A DNA stretch of 56,840 nucleotides from Elusimicrobia bacterium RIFOXYA2_FULL_39_19 (GCA_001800285.1 MGVC01000026.1:1-56840); one strand, 5' to 3'. Counted from the stretch's first letter, positions 42,786 to 52,109 are shown. Notes: generated by a model not told the origin, from the letters alone. Translations and numbers: made by a program.

Positions 42786-44214
42786 TATCAGAAAACATCT
42801 TATCCTTGCGGTTATTGCCGTTTCTGTAATATCAAATTATAGCAGCGCTACTTCGCTTAGCATAGAAAATGAGTATGACCTTACCGGTATATCCTATCCA
42901 AATTTAGATTTTGACACCAGCACATCAACAGACTCAATAGCTTTTTATACTCAAAGATTAAGAGTTTCGATATCAGGCAAATTCTCTCCGGAACTGGAGG
43001 TTTTTACAAAGTTCCAGATGCTGGGTGTAGTGGGTAGCTCTAATCCGTGGCAGCAATTCAATTGGCAGAAAAACTATCCATATCCTAACATGAACTTTCA
43101 GCCCTTTATAGAAAATGCTTATATGAAAGCCTACGGTTTTGAAGACCTGCCCATAGAGCTTACAATAGGGAAACAACCGCTGGAATACGGAGCCGGGCTT
43201 ATTATTTCCGACAATGATGCCGGAATAAATGCCTTAAAGCTTGTAGTTAACTATCCTTTTGAACTCCGTACTGAAATTTTTACTGCTAAGTTAAAAGAAA
43301 ACTTTTTTCAGTCTTCCGATCTTGATTTGCAGGGCGTAGTAGCAATTTATCCACTAAATGATAAAAAACTTGAGATAGGGTTCTTTGAAGAAAGAGATTT
43401 CACCGGAACTCCTTATGTTCAGGGATTAACATCAAAATTAACCAATAAAATCAATAAAATATATTATGACCTGCGTTATTCAAAACAAGGCAAAACCGGG
43501 CATTACTTCGTAGAGCTTGCTTACCAGAAAGGAACCATTGACCTTCAGGACGGCACAAATATGATTCTTGACGGCAAAGCCTTCTCGGCCCAGGTTTTTA
43601 TGACAAATGAGAAATCAAGAATCGGTAAAGTTACTGCTTTTGGCAATTTTTCAGCATCGTCCGGAGACCAGAATCCTACAGGCACAAGCGCAGGAAATAT
43701 TGACGAATCGTTTAATCCCAGCTTTTCCAGAAGATATAACGGGCTGAAGAAAAAGGGTTGGGGAGAATATTTTTCTTCAAGTTTCTCTGACTGCTTATGG
43801 GACGTACCGCGCGATGCGGCAACAGGCATACCCAATTATTCAGGACTTGGCGTTATAGGTTACGGGTTGGATTTTTCACCCTGGTTCGGATGGACTTTCG
43901 GGATTGCACAATACGGATATTCCGCATCGGAATCAATTAACACCAATGCACCAAAACTTTCAGGCGGTTCAATTTCAATCGGTGGATCCGGCGCTTCTAT
44001 TGAAAGCCTTGGAGGCATATTAGTATCAGGTGATTTAACAAAGAAAATTTATAATCTCGGCGGTGAATTAAATTTAACTATGAGTTACACTTATTCAAAA
44101 TATTTGCTTTTTAAATTCGGATTTTTAAGATACACGCCTCCTGTTTTTGCTGAAATATGGCCCAGAAGCGAAACTACTGAAGCCTTTACCTTTGAAACGA
44201 ACTTTAAGTTCTAA
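42778..44214 (+). CDS. Outer-membrane porin-like beta-barrel protein
   Basis: GTG 42778 (overlapping the FecR end) gives 478 aa with a signal peptide (1-25). The mature part is strand-rich, with FYTQRLRVSISGKFSPELEVFTKFQM, AYMKAYGFEDLPIELTIGKQ, and the closing TFETNFKF, whose terminal aromatic residue is typical of barrels folded by BamA. The IGKQPLEYGAGLIISD segment resembles alginate-export (AlgE-like) porins. It lies directly before a GH57 gene, so a role in moving oligosaccharides is plausible but unproven. Confidence 0.8.
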   Translation: MSNIRKHLILAVIAVSVISNYSSATSLSIENEYDLTGISYPNLDFDTSTSTDSIAFYTQRLRVSISGKFSPELEVFTKFQMLGVVGSSNPWQQFNWQKNYPYPNMNFQPFIENAYMKAYGFEDLPIELTIGKQPLEYGAGLIISDNDAGINALKLVVNYPFELRTEIFTAKLKENFFQSSDLDLQGVVAIYPLNDKKLEIGFFEERDFTGTPYVQGLTSKLTNKINKIYYDLRYSKQGKTGHYFVELAYQKGTIDLQDGTNMILDGKAFSAQVFMTNEKSRIGKVTAFGNFSASSGDQNPTGTSAGNIDESFNPSFSRRYNGLKKKGWGEYFSSSFSDCLWDVPRDAATGIPNYSGLGVIGYGLDFSPWFGWTFGIAQYGYSASESINTNAPKLSGGSISIGGSGASIESLGGILVSGDLTKKIYNLGGELNLTMSYTYSKYLLFKFGFLRYTPPVFAEIWPRSETTEAFTFETNFKF

Positions 44215-44216
44215 CT

Positions 44217-46481
44217 ATGTCCCAAAAAATTCATATTGCTTTCCTATGGCACCAACACCAACCAGTTTACAGAGACGCTCCTGTTTCTATTGATAAACCC
44301 ACTCAGCCTTGCAGTGTATCCTACTTAATGCCCTGGGTCAGACTCCATGCAACTAAAGATTATTATGATACCGTTGCAATTCTTGAAGAATTCCCTAAAA
44401 TTAAAGCCAACTTTAATTTGGTACCGTCGCTTATGCTTCAGCTGGAAGAATATGCTTCCGGTGTTGCCTGTGACAAATGCCTTGAACTCAGCTTAAAACC
44501 CGCCACTGAACTTACCGATGATGACAAAGTTTATATTTTGCTTAACTTCTTTATGTGTAACTGGGATACTATGATTTATCCATATCCAAGATATTTGGAA
44601 CTCCTGAACAAAAGAGGAAAAAACGTTCCCTTAAGCGAGATTAGCAGGGTAGCCAAACATTTAAAAGAACAGGACTATATAGACCTGCAGGTGTGGTTTA
44701 ATCTTACTTGGATGGACCCCTACTGGAAATGGAATGACTCTTTTATAAAGAACCTTTATGAAAAAGAAAGAAATTATACTAATGCCGAAAAACTGGAATT
44801 ACTTGATAAACAAAAACAAATCTGCGGGAAAATAATAGATAAATATAAGGAAATGCAGGGAAAAGGCCAGATTGAAGTATCAGTCACACCTTTTTATCAT
44901 CCGATACTACCTTTAATTTGTAATACAGACACAGCTAAAATTGGTATGCCGGACGTTGTTTTGCCGAAAAAATTTTTTCGCCCGGAAGATGCCAAAGTTC
45001 AGATTGAAAAAGCTGTAAATTACTATGAAAAACTCTTCGGAATAAAACCCAGAGGTATGTGGCCTTCTGAAGGCAGTGTTTCAGAAGACATCATTCCATT
45101 GATAGCTGATACCGGTATAAACTGGATAGCTACAGATGAGCAAATTCTTTACAATACCATTCAAAACCAGCAAGGTGGCAATATATCTAAAAGCCCCAGG
45201 GAATTATTTTATCAACCTTACAGAGTCGAAAAAAATACCAATGAAGGTACAAAATCCCTAAACATCATTTTCAGAGACCGCGTACTTTCAGATTCCATAG
45301 GATTTGTTTACAGCCACTGGGATCCCAAAGACGCTGTAAACGACTTCATGACCAAGGTACACAGGCTGAAAGAAAGCCTGTGGCATGATAAAAATTCTGC
45401 TTTTTTAATTCCTGTAATTCTTGACGGGGAAAACTGCTGGGAATTTTACAGAAATGACGGCTGGGATTTCCTAAGAGAGCTTTATGCCCGGCTTTCCAGT
45501 GACCCCGAAATTGAAACGGTTATCGTTTCTGATTTTCTTAAAGAACATCCGGCTCAGATTACTTTAAAACATCTGTTCCCGGGTTCCTGGATTAATGCAA
45601 ATTTCGGCGTCTGGCTGGGCCATCCGGAAGATAACTTGGCTTGGGAATACCTGCTGAAAACAAGAAATTTTCTTGATGATTATATAAAAAAACATCCTCA
45701 AAAAACGGATTCTCCCGAACTAAAATGTGCTTTTGAAGAGCTCTATATAGCTGAAGGAAGCGACTGGAACTGGTGGTATGGTGATGACCACTCTTCCTGC
45801 CACGATGAAATGTTTGATTATCTGTTTAGGAAACATCTGATAAACATATATAAACTTCTTCATGAACCCGTCCCGGATGAACTGCACATTGCTATAAAAG
45901 GCAAGTTCAAACAAGCAGCACCCATTCAGGGCCCGCGTGATTTCATAACCCCTGCAATTGACGGTAAAATAACGAACTATTTCGAATGGATTTCTGCCGG
46001 TTTTTTCAATGTAGGCCATAAGGGCGGTACGATGCACCAGGTAGAGTCTCTTATATCCAGGTTTTATTACGGGTTTGACGTAAACAATCTCTTTGTAAGA
46101 ATTGATTTAAGAGCCCATAAAAACGAGAAAGACACAAACCCACTTGAAAACATTCAGTTTCAGGTCCTTGTTTTAAAACCATTTAACAAAACTATAAACA
46201 TAAAAATATCATCAGATAACAGCGTATCCTGTGTAATGGAAAGCGAAGACAAATCAATCAAACCTATAGATTGTGCCTATAAAAAGATAATTGAATTATC
46301 AATTCCATTTGAACTGCTTGGAGCCAAAGAAAACGACACCCTTGAATTTGTAGTAACAGCCAATAAGCTGGTTGTTGAAAACAACAAATCTAACCTATAT
46401 GAAATAGAACGCTGGCCTTACCAGGAAAGCATAAAATTTCTTAAACCAACGGAAGAATTTTACCTTCAAAACTGGTCCTAA
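44217..46481 (+). CDS. Glycoside hydrolase family 57 (alpha-glucan enzyme)
   Basis: The 754-aa protein is a GH57 enzyme. It begins IHIAFLWHQHQPVY (motif 1), the catalytic nucleophile fits E285 in WPSEGSVS (motif 3), and the acid/base fits D403 in LDGENCWEF (motif 4); EGSDWNWWYGDDHSS (motif 5) is also present. A C-terminal beta domain (about 600-754) is typical of the long bacterial type. No signal peptide is seen, so it acts in the cytosol, probably as an alpha-amylase or 4-alpha-glucanotransferase on glycogen-like glucans; which one cannot be told. It follows the porin gene after two bases. Confidence 0.92.
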   Translation: MSQKIHIAFLWHQHQPVYRDAPVSIDKPTQPCSVSYLMPWVRLHATKDYYDTVAILEEFPKIKANFNLVPSLMLQLEEYASGVACDKCLELSLKPATELTDDDKVYILLNFFMCNWDTMIYPYPRYLELLNKRGKNVPLSEISRVAKHLKEQDYIDLQVWFNLTWMDPYWKWNDSFIKNLYEKERNYTNAEKLELLDKQKQICGKIIDKYKEMQGKGQIEVSVTPFYHPILPLICNTDTAKIGMPDVVLPKKFFRPEDAKVQIEKAVNYYEKLFGIKPRGMWPSEGSVSEDIIPLIADTGINWIATDEQILYNTIQNQQGGNISKSPRELFYQPYRVEKNTNEGTKSLNIIFRDRVLSDSIGFVYSHWDPKDAVNDFMTKVHRLKESLWHDKNSAFLIPVILDGENCWEFYRNDGWDFLRELYARLSSDPEIETVIVSDFLKEHPAQITLKHLFPGSWINANFGVWLGHPEDNLAWEYLLKTRNFLDDYIKKHPQKTDSPELKCAFEELYIAEGSDWNWWYGDDHSSCHDEMFDYLFRKHLINIYKLLHEPVPDELHIAIKGKFKQAAPIQGPRDFITPAIDGKITNYFEWISAGFFNVGHKGGTMHQVESLISRFYYGFDVNNLFVRIDLRAHKNEKDTNPLENIQFQVLVLKPFNKTINIKISSDNSVSCVMESEDKSIKPIDCAYKKIIELSIPFELLGAKENDTLEFVVTANKLVVENNKSNLYEIERWPYQESIKFLKPTEEFYLQNWS

Positions 46482-46483
46482 TT

Positions 46484-47137
46484 ATGGTCAAAGTTGCCGG
46501 AATAATCCCGGAAATCAACTATTCAATAACAACCAATAACATATCATGCGATATTCTTGAAATTCGCTTTGACCTGTTTAAAGACCAGTCTATCCCAAAA
46601 ACCATAACCTATTTGAAACACCTGAAAAAAACCATAAAACTACCCTTAATCCTGACAATTCGTTTAGAAAAAGAAGGGGGAAAGCATAAAAAAGATGAAT
46701 CCCGCCTCGAATTTTTTTCCCTGCTTATCCCCTTTTGTGATTTTATAGATATTGAATATAACTCAAAAATACTTCCTAAGGCCGTCAAATTGGCAAATAA
46801 AAGCCATAAAAAAGTTATTATTTCATATCATAACTTCAAGCACACCCCGGACAATGCCTTTTTGCTTAATCTGCTTAAAACTTCAAACAAGCTTACCCCT
46901 GCACTTACAAAAATAGCCGCTTTTGCCAAAAACAACAATGATTTCCTAAGGCTTATAGCTTTTACCAGTCAAAACAGCCAAAACTCGCCTCTTTGCGTTA
47001 TACCTATGGGTCATAACAGCAGTCTTGGCAGGCTTATCTGCCCATTACTTGGATCTGCCCTTAGTTATGGGTATATCCATAAACCTGTAGTTCCAGGCCA
47101 ACTTAGCATAAAAAACCTTAAAAAACATCTACATTAA
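46484..47137 (+). CDS. aroD: Type I 3-dehydroquinate dehydratase
   Basis: The 217-aa enzyme of the shikimate pathway turns 3-dehydroquinate into 3-dehydroshikimate. The substrate-binding EIRFDLF, the catalytic histidine in ISYHNF, the Schiff-base lysine in TKIAAF and the terminal VVPGQLS are all present. It begins two bases after the GH57 gene. It is the last gene of the plus-strand run; no clear terminator follows at once. Confidence 0.94.
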   Translation: MVKVAGIIPEINYSITTNNISCDILEIRFDLFKDQSIPKTITYLKHLKKTIKLPLILTIRLEKEGGKHKKDESRLEFFSLLIPFCDFIDIEYNSKILPKAVKLANKSHKKVIISYHNFKHTPDNAFLLNLLKTSNKLTPALTKIAAFAKNNNDFLRLIAFTSQNSQNSPLCVIPMGHNSSLGRLICPLLGSALSYGYIHKPVVPGQLSIKNLKKHLH

Positions 47138-47682
47138 CCAATACATCTACATGTCACTACTAGGAAAAACTAAGTAATTACTACACAATTACTACTTTAT
47201 AAGCCATTTATAACTTCTCTAAATTTACTTATAGATGAGACTTTAGCCAGGGGCTCTTGCTTATCTTGGCCTTTCTAAACCTTAATTTCTATCTAAAAAC
47301 AAATCTTTGTATCTTTCATTTGAAATCACCTTAATTTACGACGGAAAAACTATATCAAATTATAGTAAAAAACAGTCTATTTTAAGCCTTTTGCCCTATA
47401 TTATGGTTCCGATAAGAAATATTATGTTAGGTTACAGGTCATATTCAGTCACATCTACTTATTTAATGTATCGCTTTAATATTCATCTATATATATACGC
47501 AAAAGCGCCTATTATTGACTATGTTATAATGTTTTACTTTAACTATTTATTACTGGCACTCTATGTTTTTAAATTTTTGCCAACTTTTTTACATTTTTTT
47601 GCGAATTTTAAAATAAATAAAAATAATTCAAAATTTGTAAAAATTGAAAAGTGAAAAACTTGGCAAAAGTTAAAAGGAATTT

Positions 47683-47700
47683 CCTGCCCAAATTGGCAGG
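47683..47700. terminator. Possible weak terminator hairpin
   Basis: CCTGCC-CAAATT-GGCAGG is a 6-bp stem followed on the plus strand by ATTTTGATTT. It could end leftover plus-strand transcription from aroD, more than 500 bases upstream, but the U-tract is broken. Confidence 0.3.
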
Positions 47701-48138
47701 ATTTTGATTTGAAAAAAAACTATAAAAGACGCAATCCTGGCTATTTTGGCAAATATAAGGTTTTTGCCAAATTTACCGTTTTTATTACATGGTCTATTGG
47801 GACTGCAGGAACACCGGCGTTTTGCCAAAAATGACAAAAACAGCGTTATTTTACTACCTGTCTTTGGCAAAAAACACCCTATTTTACAGGCAGCCTACCT
47901 TATAATAAGGGTTGTATTAAGCTCAATTTTAACCAGTTTTACACTAATAGAAATTGAACAATAAGAATAAATCTGAAAGGTTTGGGCATACTAAAAATTG
48001 CCCTGAAAAAGGCCGTGAAAGGCTAAAAAATGGCAAAAATCACGTGTTTTTTTGATTCAAATTTAGCTAAAATCAATGAAAAATATTCACAATTTTTTGC
48101 CAAGATATCAAACATTTTTGTGATGTTTTTGCATTTTG

Positions 48139-48242
48139 AAAAGACCATGCAAGGATTTTTATGATAATTTATGAAACGGTCAAAAAGACCATGAAAGGAG
48201 AAAAAAATGACTGGTTTCAAAAAACACGGTCTTTCATGGTCT
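48139..48242. repeat. AGACCATG direct and inverted repeats
   Basis: AAAAGACCATGCAAGGA (48139-48155) recurs as AAAAGACCATGAAAGGA (48183-48199), and AGACCATGAAAG (48186-48197) is perfectly inverted at 48231-48242 (CTTTCATGGTCT). The 12-base arms flank 33 bases. The unit lies in the non-coding gap between convergent genes. Confidence 0.6.
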
Positions 48243-48401
48243 GCCAGCAATTGAATAAAGGCAGTCACCATTTGAAAAGCTTTAATGGTCTAACTTACTG
48301 GTTGCATGTTGTTTTTTTGGGGTTTGATTGTGGATTTCACGGCTCTAGTAACTGCCAACGTGCAAAACCCGTGGAATTCTGCTGCTGTTTGAAAAGAATT
48401 G

Positions 48402-48701
48402 TTATTTAGATTGGCTGGTATTTTGATTTGCCTGAGCTTTCGAGTCCGGAAAAATAATGCCTATACCAATAATAATGTAAGCAGCTATTATCATAAAAGG
48501 CGAAATTACGCCCGCCCAGTTTTGACCATAAGAATCAGTTTTTGAAAGCACAAAAAAACCAAGTAAGAGGAGTAAAATACCGGAAAAAATTACCTTTTTC
48601 CCCCTGCCTGATATCCCCGTTACAGGTTTTACCTGAATAACCGGTGCCTGCTGATGATGGGCCTGCTGTTTATGCTGGTTTTTCTTATCTTTGTGCTTCA
48701 T
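48402..48701 (-). CDS. Small two-helix membrane protein
   Basis: The 99-aa protein has a basic, Gln/His-rich start (about 1-35), two membrane helices (around 38-53 and 67-85) and a short polar tail. No family name is known to me. It is the last gene of the long minus-strand operon, three bases after the receiver-protein gene, so it may act with it. Confidence 0.7.
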   Translation of the reverse strand: MKHKDKKNQHKQQAHHQQAPVIQVKPVTGISGRGKKVIFSGILLLLLGFFVLSKTDSYGQNWAGVISPFMIIAAYIIIGIGIIFPDSKAQANQNTSQSK

Positions 48702-48704
48702 TTA

Positions 48705-50765
48705 TTATACCTTTTTGAATGCATCAATATTGAATTCGTATATGTTAGCTCCCAGAGAATTAAGCTCAGAAATTTTACCGGCAAATACATTATAATCTAC
48801 CGCAAAAACACTTGTGGTGCCGAAAATATCCGTTAGAACATTTACTTCTTGAGAATTCATTTCTAAACCAACAGCTATAACAAGGATAGTTTTATTGTCT
48901 GCTCCAGGCCTTTTCTCTATGATTTTGCCGTTAGAAAACACTATTATCAAATCTTTTATGGATATACCTGTTATACCGTAATACTTCGTTAAAGGAGCCT
49001 TTTCTGCGCTATTCTGGGTATATATCTGTACAGGAGCCTGATACAAAGGCTCCGGCGTTTTTGCCGTTTCTGCTGATGCTTTAATAAATATATCAGGAAG
49101 CTTCACACTATCTTCATCTTCTTCAGGTTCCTGTGGCGGCTCAGGGGTTGGCTCCGGAATATCCAGTGCCTGACGGGCTCTCTGTTCCAGTTTTTCAGAA
49201 AATGCTTTCATCATGTCAGCACTGCCAAACTGTACTGTTTTCTCAGCAATAGGCGAATCTTCGCTTTTAGAATCCTGTGCTTCAGGGATAAATTCCGGTG
49301 TCTGGCCTAAATTAATATCGGGTTGAGTAACCGGAGGCTGTTCTTCCTGCGGAAATAATGACGAAACAGATGCTTGCATAGTTGATTCAAAAGGCGATGC
49401 ATCTCCTGACGGCTGTTCTTCACTTCTGGTATCCGGCTGAGGAGTTTCAGAAACTTCAGCATTAGCCTCAGCGGGATCTTTTGTAAGAAACTGCATAGTA
49501 TCTTCAGGATTTTTATTTTCAAACACTGAATCAATGTTTTCTTTATTAAAAGCCGCAAGATCACCCGGAGAAAGTATTACGGTTTTTTCTACTGCATCTT
49601 CTTTTTGCGGCTCTTGTACGGGATCTTCCGTTTTAAACGGATCTGATTTCATTTGAATTGTCGATTCAGCACTAAACACATCGGTGCTGCGGGGCTGTGC
49701 TTTAAAGGGATTTATTGGAAGATCATTAGGTGAAAGAACTACTGTTTTTTCTGCTTCAGGCGTTTTAAAAGGGCTTGAAGGCAGGTCATTGAATGCATCA
49801 GCATTCATATGTATAGTTGATTCAGTTTTGGGTGCTTCCGGTTTTGGCCGTTCAAATGGATTAATCGGCAAATCGTTTGGATTCATGACTACTGTTTTTT
49901 CTACATCTGATATTTTTGGAGAGGCCTTAAAAGGGCTCGGAGGTAAATCATTAAATACATCAGAATTCATTTGTATTGTGGATTCAGTTTTGGGTGCTTC
50001 CGGTTTTGGCCGTTCAAATGGATTCATCGGTAAATCGTTAGGATTCATAACTACTGTTTTTTCAACATCCGATATTTTTGGAACGGATTTAAAAGGGCTC
50101 ATCGGCAGATCATTGAATGTTTCCGCGTTCATTTGTATTGTTGATTCTGCTTTAGGTACTTCAGCAGGTTTTGGCTGTTCAAATGGATTTATAGGCAAAT
50201 CGTTCGGATTCATAACTACTGTTTTTTCAACATCTCCGGTTTTCGACGCACCTTTAAAAAAAGGAAGCTGAACCGTTGATTCTGTAACAGGCATATCAGC
50301 TGAGTTTCTTAATCTGGGTCCGCCAAAATGGCTGGTAGGCAGATCTCCGGGAGCCAGTACTACAGTTTTTTCTGAACCGCCTACTTTAGGCGTAGGATTA
50401 TCACCCTGATTTAAATCACTGAATATATTTTTAACAATGGAAAGAACGTTTTTTTCATCAAACGGCTTCATAATAAAATCTTTAATAAAAACCTTAATGG
50501 GTGTTTCTCTGTCAATTTTCGAATCAATAAGCATCACTATGGGAACATTTACGCATTCCACGGTGTTCTTTAGTTTTGGTATTATTTCAATTGCCTGAAG
50601 TTTATTGTCAAACAAAATAAGATCCGGCTTGAAAGATGAAGCCATACTGAAAGCATGTTTTCCGTCTTCCGCTTCCATTACTTCAAAATCAATTTTTTCC
50701 AGAAATATTTTCAGCAGATTACGCAATTCCCACTCGTCTTCTGCTATAAGTACTCTTCTTGCCAT
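48705..50765 (-). CDS. Receiver-domain protein with tandem E-x-T repeat region
   Basis: The 686-aa protein starts with a response-regulator receiver domain (1-118; acidic pocket E9/D10, phospho-acceptor D53, conserved lysine K100 in IMKPFD). From about 130 to 515 it is proline-rich and disordered, and repeats a unit of about 54 residues. The units contain EKTV at 132, 180, 235, 289, 339, 393 and 508 and E-(S/D)-T-(I/V/M)-(Q/H) at 162, 207, 261, 315, 367, 421 and 460. Each threonine is followed by a hydrophobic residue at +1 and nearly always L, M or F at +3. The last 110 residues (575-686) form an alpha/beta domain I cannot name. There is no DNA-binding output domain. Ribosome binding site GGAGG is ideal. 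Confidence 0.85.
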   Translation of the reverse strand: MARRVLIAEDEWELRNLLKIFLEKIDFEVMEAEDGKHAFSMASSFKPDLILFDNKLQAIEIIPKLKNTVECVNVPIVMLIDSKIDRETPIKVFIKDFIMKPFDEKNVLSIVKNIFSDLNQGDNPTPKVGGSEKTVVLAPGDLPTSHFGGPRLRNSADMPVTESTVQLPFFKGASKTGDVEKTVVMNPNDLPINPFEQPKPAEVPKAESTIQMNAETFNDLPMSPFKSVPKISDVEKTVVMNPNDLPMNPFERPKPEAPKTESTIQMNSDVFNDLPPSPFKASPKISDVEKTVVMNPNDLPINPFERPKPEAPKTESTIHMNADAFNDLPSSPFKTPEAEKTVVLSPNDLPINPFKAQPRSTDVFSAESTIQMKSDPFKTEDPVQEPQKEDAVEKTVILSPGDLAAFNKENIDSVFENKNPEDTMQFLTKDPAEANAEVSETPQPDTRSEEQPSGDASPFESTMQASVSSLFPQEEQPPVTQPDINLGQTPEFIPEAQDSKSEDSPIAEKTVQFGSADMMKAFSEKLEQRARQALDIPEPTPEPPQEPEEDEDSVKLPDIFIKASAETAKTPEPLYQAPVQIYTQNSAEKAPLTKYYGITGISIKDLIIVFSNGKIIEKRPGADNKTILVIAVGLEMNSQEVNVLTDIFGTTSVFAVDYNVFAGKISELNSLGANIYEFNIDAFKKV

Positions 50766-50791
50766 TTTTCCTCCGAAAAATGTATAATTCC

Positions 50792-51238
50792 TTAATTGTC
50801 CTGTTTCTGTTCAAAATTTCTTTTGTCAACAATATACTTTAACTCATCCATCAGCTGAGGATTGCCTGATATCTGATCCTGAAAGGTATCTTTGAAAAGC
50901 ACAAATAGTTCTATCGGTTCAGAGGCTATTACCGTAGCACTGCAGGGATGGTCGGTTACCAGGGACATTTCACCGAAGAAACTTCCCGGCCCGAGCTCTG
51001 TAACCATTTTCTTGCCGAATAAACCTTTTTTCTTCCAGACCTGCACCTTACCCTTAAAGAGTATGTAAAAAGCTCTGCCTTCTCCGCCTTCTTTTATAAT
51101 TACTTTATCTTTCGGATAATCGTATTTTTCTATTCTTTTTACCAAGGTTTCAATATTGGAGAGGTTGAATGACTGGAAAAAATTAATGTTTCTTAATGAC
51201 TGGAACAACCATCTGGTTTCTTCTTCATTGATTGCCAT
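50792..51238 (-). CDS. Single-domain cyclic-nucleotide-binding-like protein
   Basis: The 148-aa protein is one CRP-type beta barrel with flanking helices and no DNA-binding part. The phosphate-binding cassette reads FGEMSLVTDHPCSATV; the arginine that normally contacts the cyclic phosphate (P-R-S-A) is cysteine here, so ordinary cAMP or cGMP binding is doubtful. It is encoded 16 bases after htpX and 26 bases before the receiver protein, and may work as a sensor with it. An AAGGGGG ribosome binding site is present. Confidence 0.88.
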   Translation of the reverse strand: MAINEEETRWLFQSLRNINFFQSFNLSNIETLVKRIEKYDYPKDKVIIKEGGEGRAFYILFKGKVQVWKKKGLFGKKMVTELGPGSFFGEMSLVTDHPCSATVIASEPIELFVLFKDTFQDQISGNPQLMDELKYIVDKRNFEQKQDN

Positions 51239-51254
51239 TTAAGCCCCCTTAAAA

Positions 51255-52109
51255 TTATACGTGCAAACCGGTCAAACTTTCCAACCGGCGTATTCTTTCA
51301 TTAATAGGCGGATGCGTAGAAAATAAAGAAAGCAGATTTTCCGCTTTCAAAGGATTAACAATGAATAAATGCGCAGTTGCAGGGTTTGAATTCATGGGTA
51401 CTCTTTTTGTAATTTCAGTAAGTTTTCTCAGCGCATTTGCTAAAGCAAGCGGGTCACCGCTTATTTTAGCGGCAGATTCATCTGCTACATATTCCCTGGC
51501 TCTGGAAATTGCAAGCTGAATAACCATCGCAGCAATGGGAGCGATAATAACCAATACCAGGGCCAGCATTCCGCCGCCTCTGTTATTATCATCACGTGAC
51601 CCCATCCCGCCGAACATCATGGCCCACTGCGCCATTCTGGCAAGCATAAATATAGCGCCTGCTATGGAAGCCGCCATAACGGAAATAAGCGTGTCACGGT
51701 TTTTTATATGGGATAATTCATGTGCAATTACACCGGAAAGCTCTCTGTTATCAAGCAGAGATAATATGCCTGAAGTAAACGCTACGGCAGAGTGTGCAGG
51801 GCTTCTACCCGTGGCAAAAGCATTGGGTGCAGGCGATTCTATCATATATATTTTCGGCATTGGCATTTGAGCTTGCTGGGAAACGTTGGCAACGAGAGAA
51901 TAAAGATTTGTTGCTTCATTCTGTTTAACTTCTTTTGCCCGGTACATCATAAGCACTATTTTATCGCTGAACCAATAGGTTGCAAAATTCATTATCAGTG
52001 CCATGAAAAATGCGGTAATCATACCTGTCTGACCGCCTAAAAACTGGCCTACCCAGACAAACAAAACAATCAAAACCAGCATCAAAATAAAAGTTCTGAA
52101 TGAATTCAT
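51255..52109 (-). CDS. htpX: Membrane zinc metalloprotease HtpX
   Basis: The 284-aa M48B peptidase degrades damaged membrane proteins from the cytosolic side. The zinc motif H130-E131-L-S-H134 is followed by the glutamate in YVADESAAK. Two membrane helices precede and two follow the active site. Length is normal. The start overlaps the DUF116 stop by four bases. In E. coli htpX is under envelope stress control, but no such signal is seen inside this operon. Confidence 0.96.
   Translation of the reverse strand: MNSFRTFILMLVLIVLFVWVGQFLGGQTGMITAFFMALIMNFATYWFSDKIVLMMYRAKEVKQNEATNLYSLVANVSQQAQMPMPKIYMIESPAPNAFATGRSPAHSAVAFTSGILSLLDNRELSGVIAHELSHIKNRDTLISVMAASIAGAIFMLARMAQWAMMFGGMGSRDDNNRGGGMLALVLVIIAPIAAMVIQLAISRAREYVADESAAKISGDPLALANALRKLTEITKRVPMNSNPATAHLFIVNPLKAENLLSLFSTHPPINERIRRLESLTGLHV

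Larger units (their letters stand above)
47138..48401. other. 1.26-kb AT-rich intergenic region with TTTTGCCAA array
   Basis: The gap separates convergent gene blocks. TTTTGCCAA occurs at 47574, 47761, 47820 and 48093 on the plus strand and inverted (TTGGCAAAA or TGGCAAAA) at 47660, 47744, 47863 and 48031, giving four inverted pairs. The tightest pair, TTTGGCAAA with TTTGCCAAA at 47745-47771, can form a hairpin. A frame of 115 codons at 47307-47654 and one of 82 codons at 48161-48409 have unnatural composition, so I see no gene here. Confidence 0.6.

Noticed and set aside
47307-47654. 115-codon plus-strand reading frame
   Set aside because: Composition is dominated by Y, I, F and K from AT-rich DNA, with no ribosome binding site, and it runs into the TTTTGCCAA array.
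49684-50271. 195-codon plus-strand reading frame
   Set aside because: It is the antisense of the tandem repeats in the receiver protein gene; openness follows from the repeated codons.
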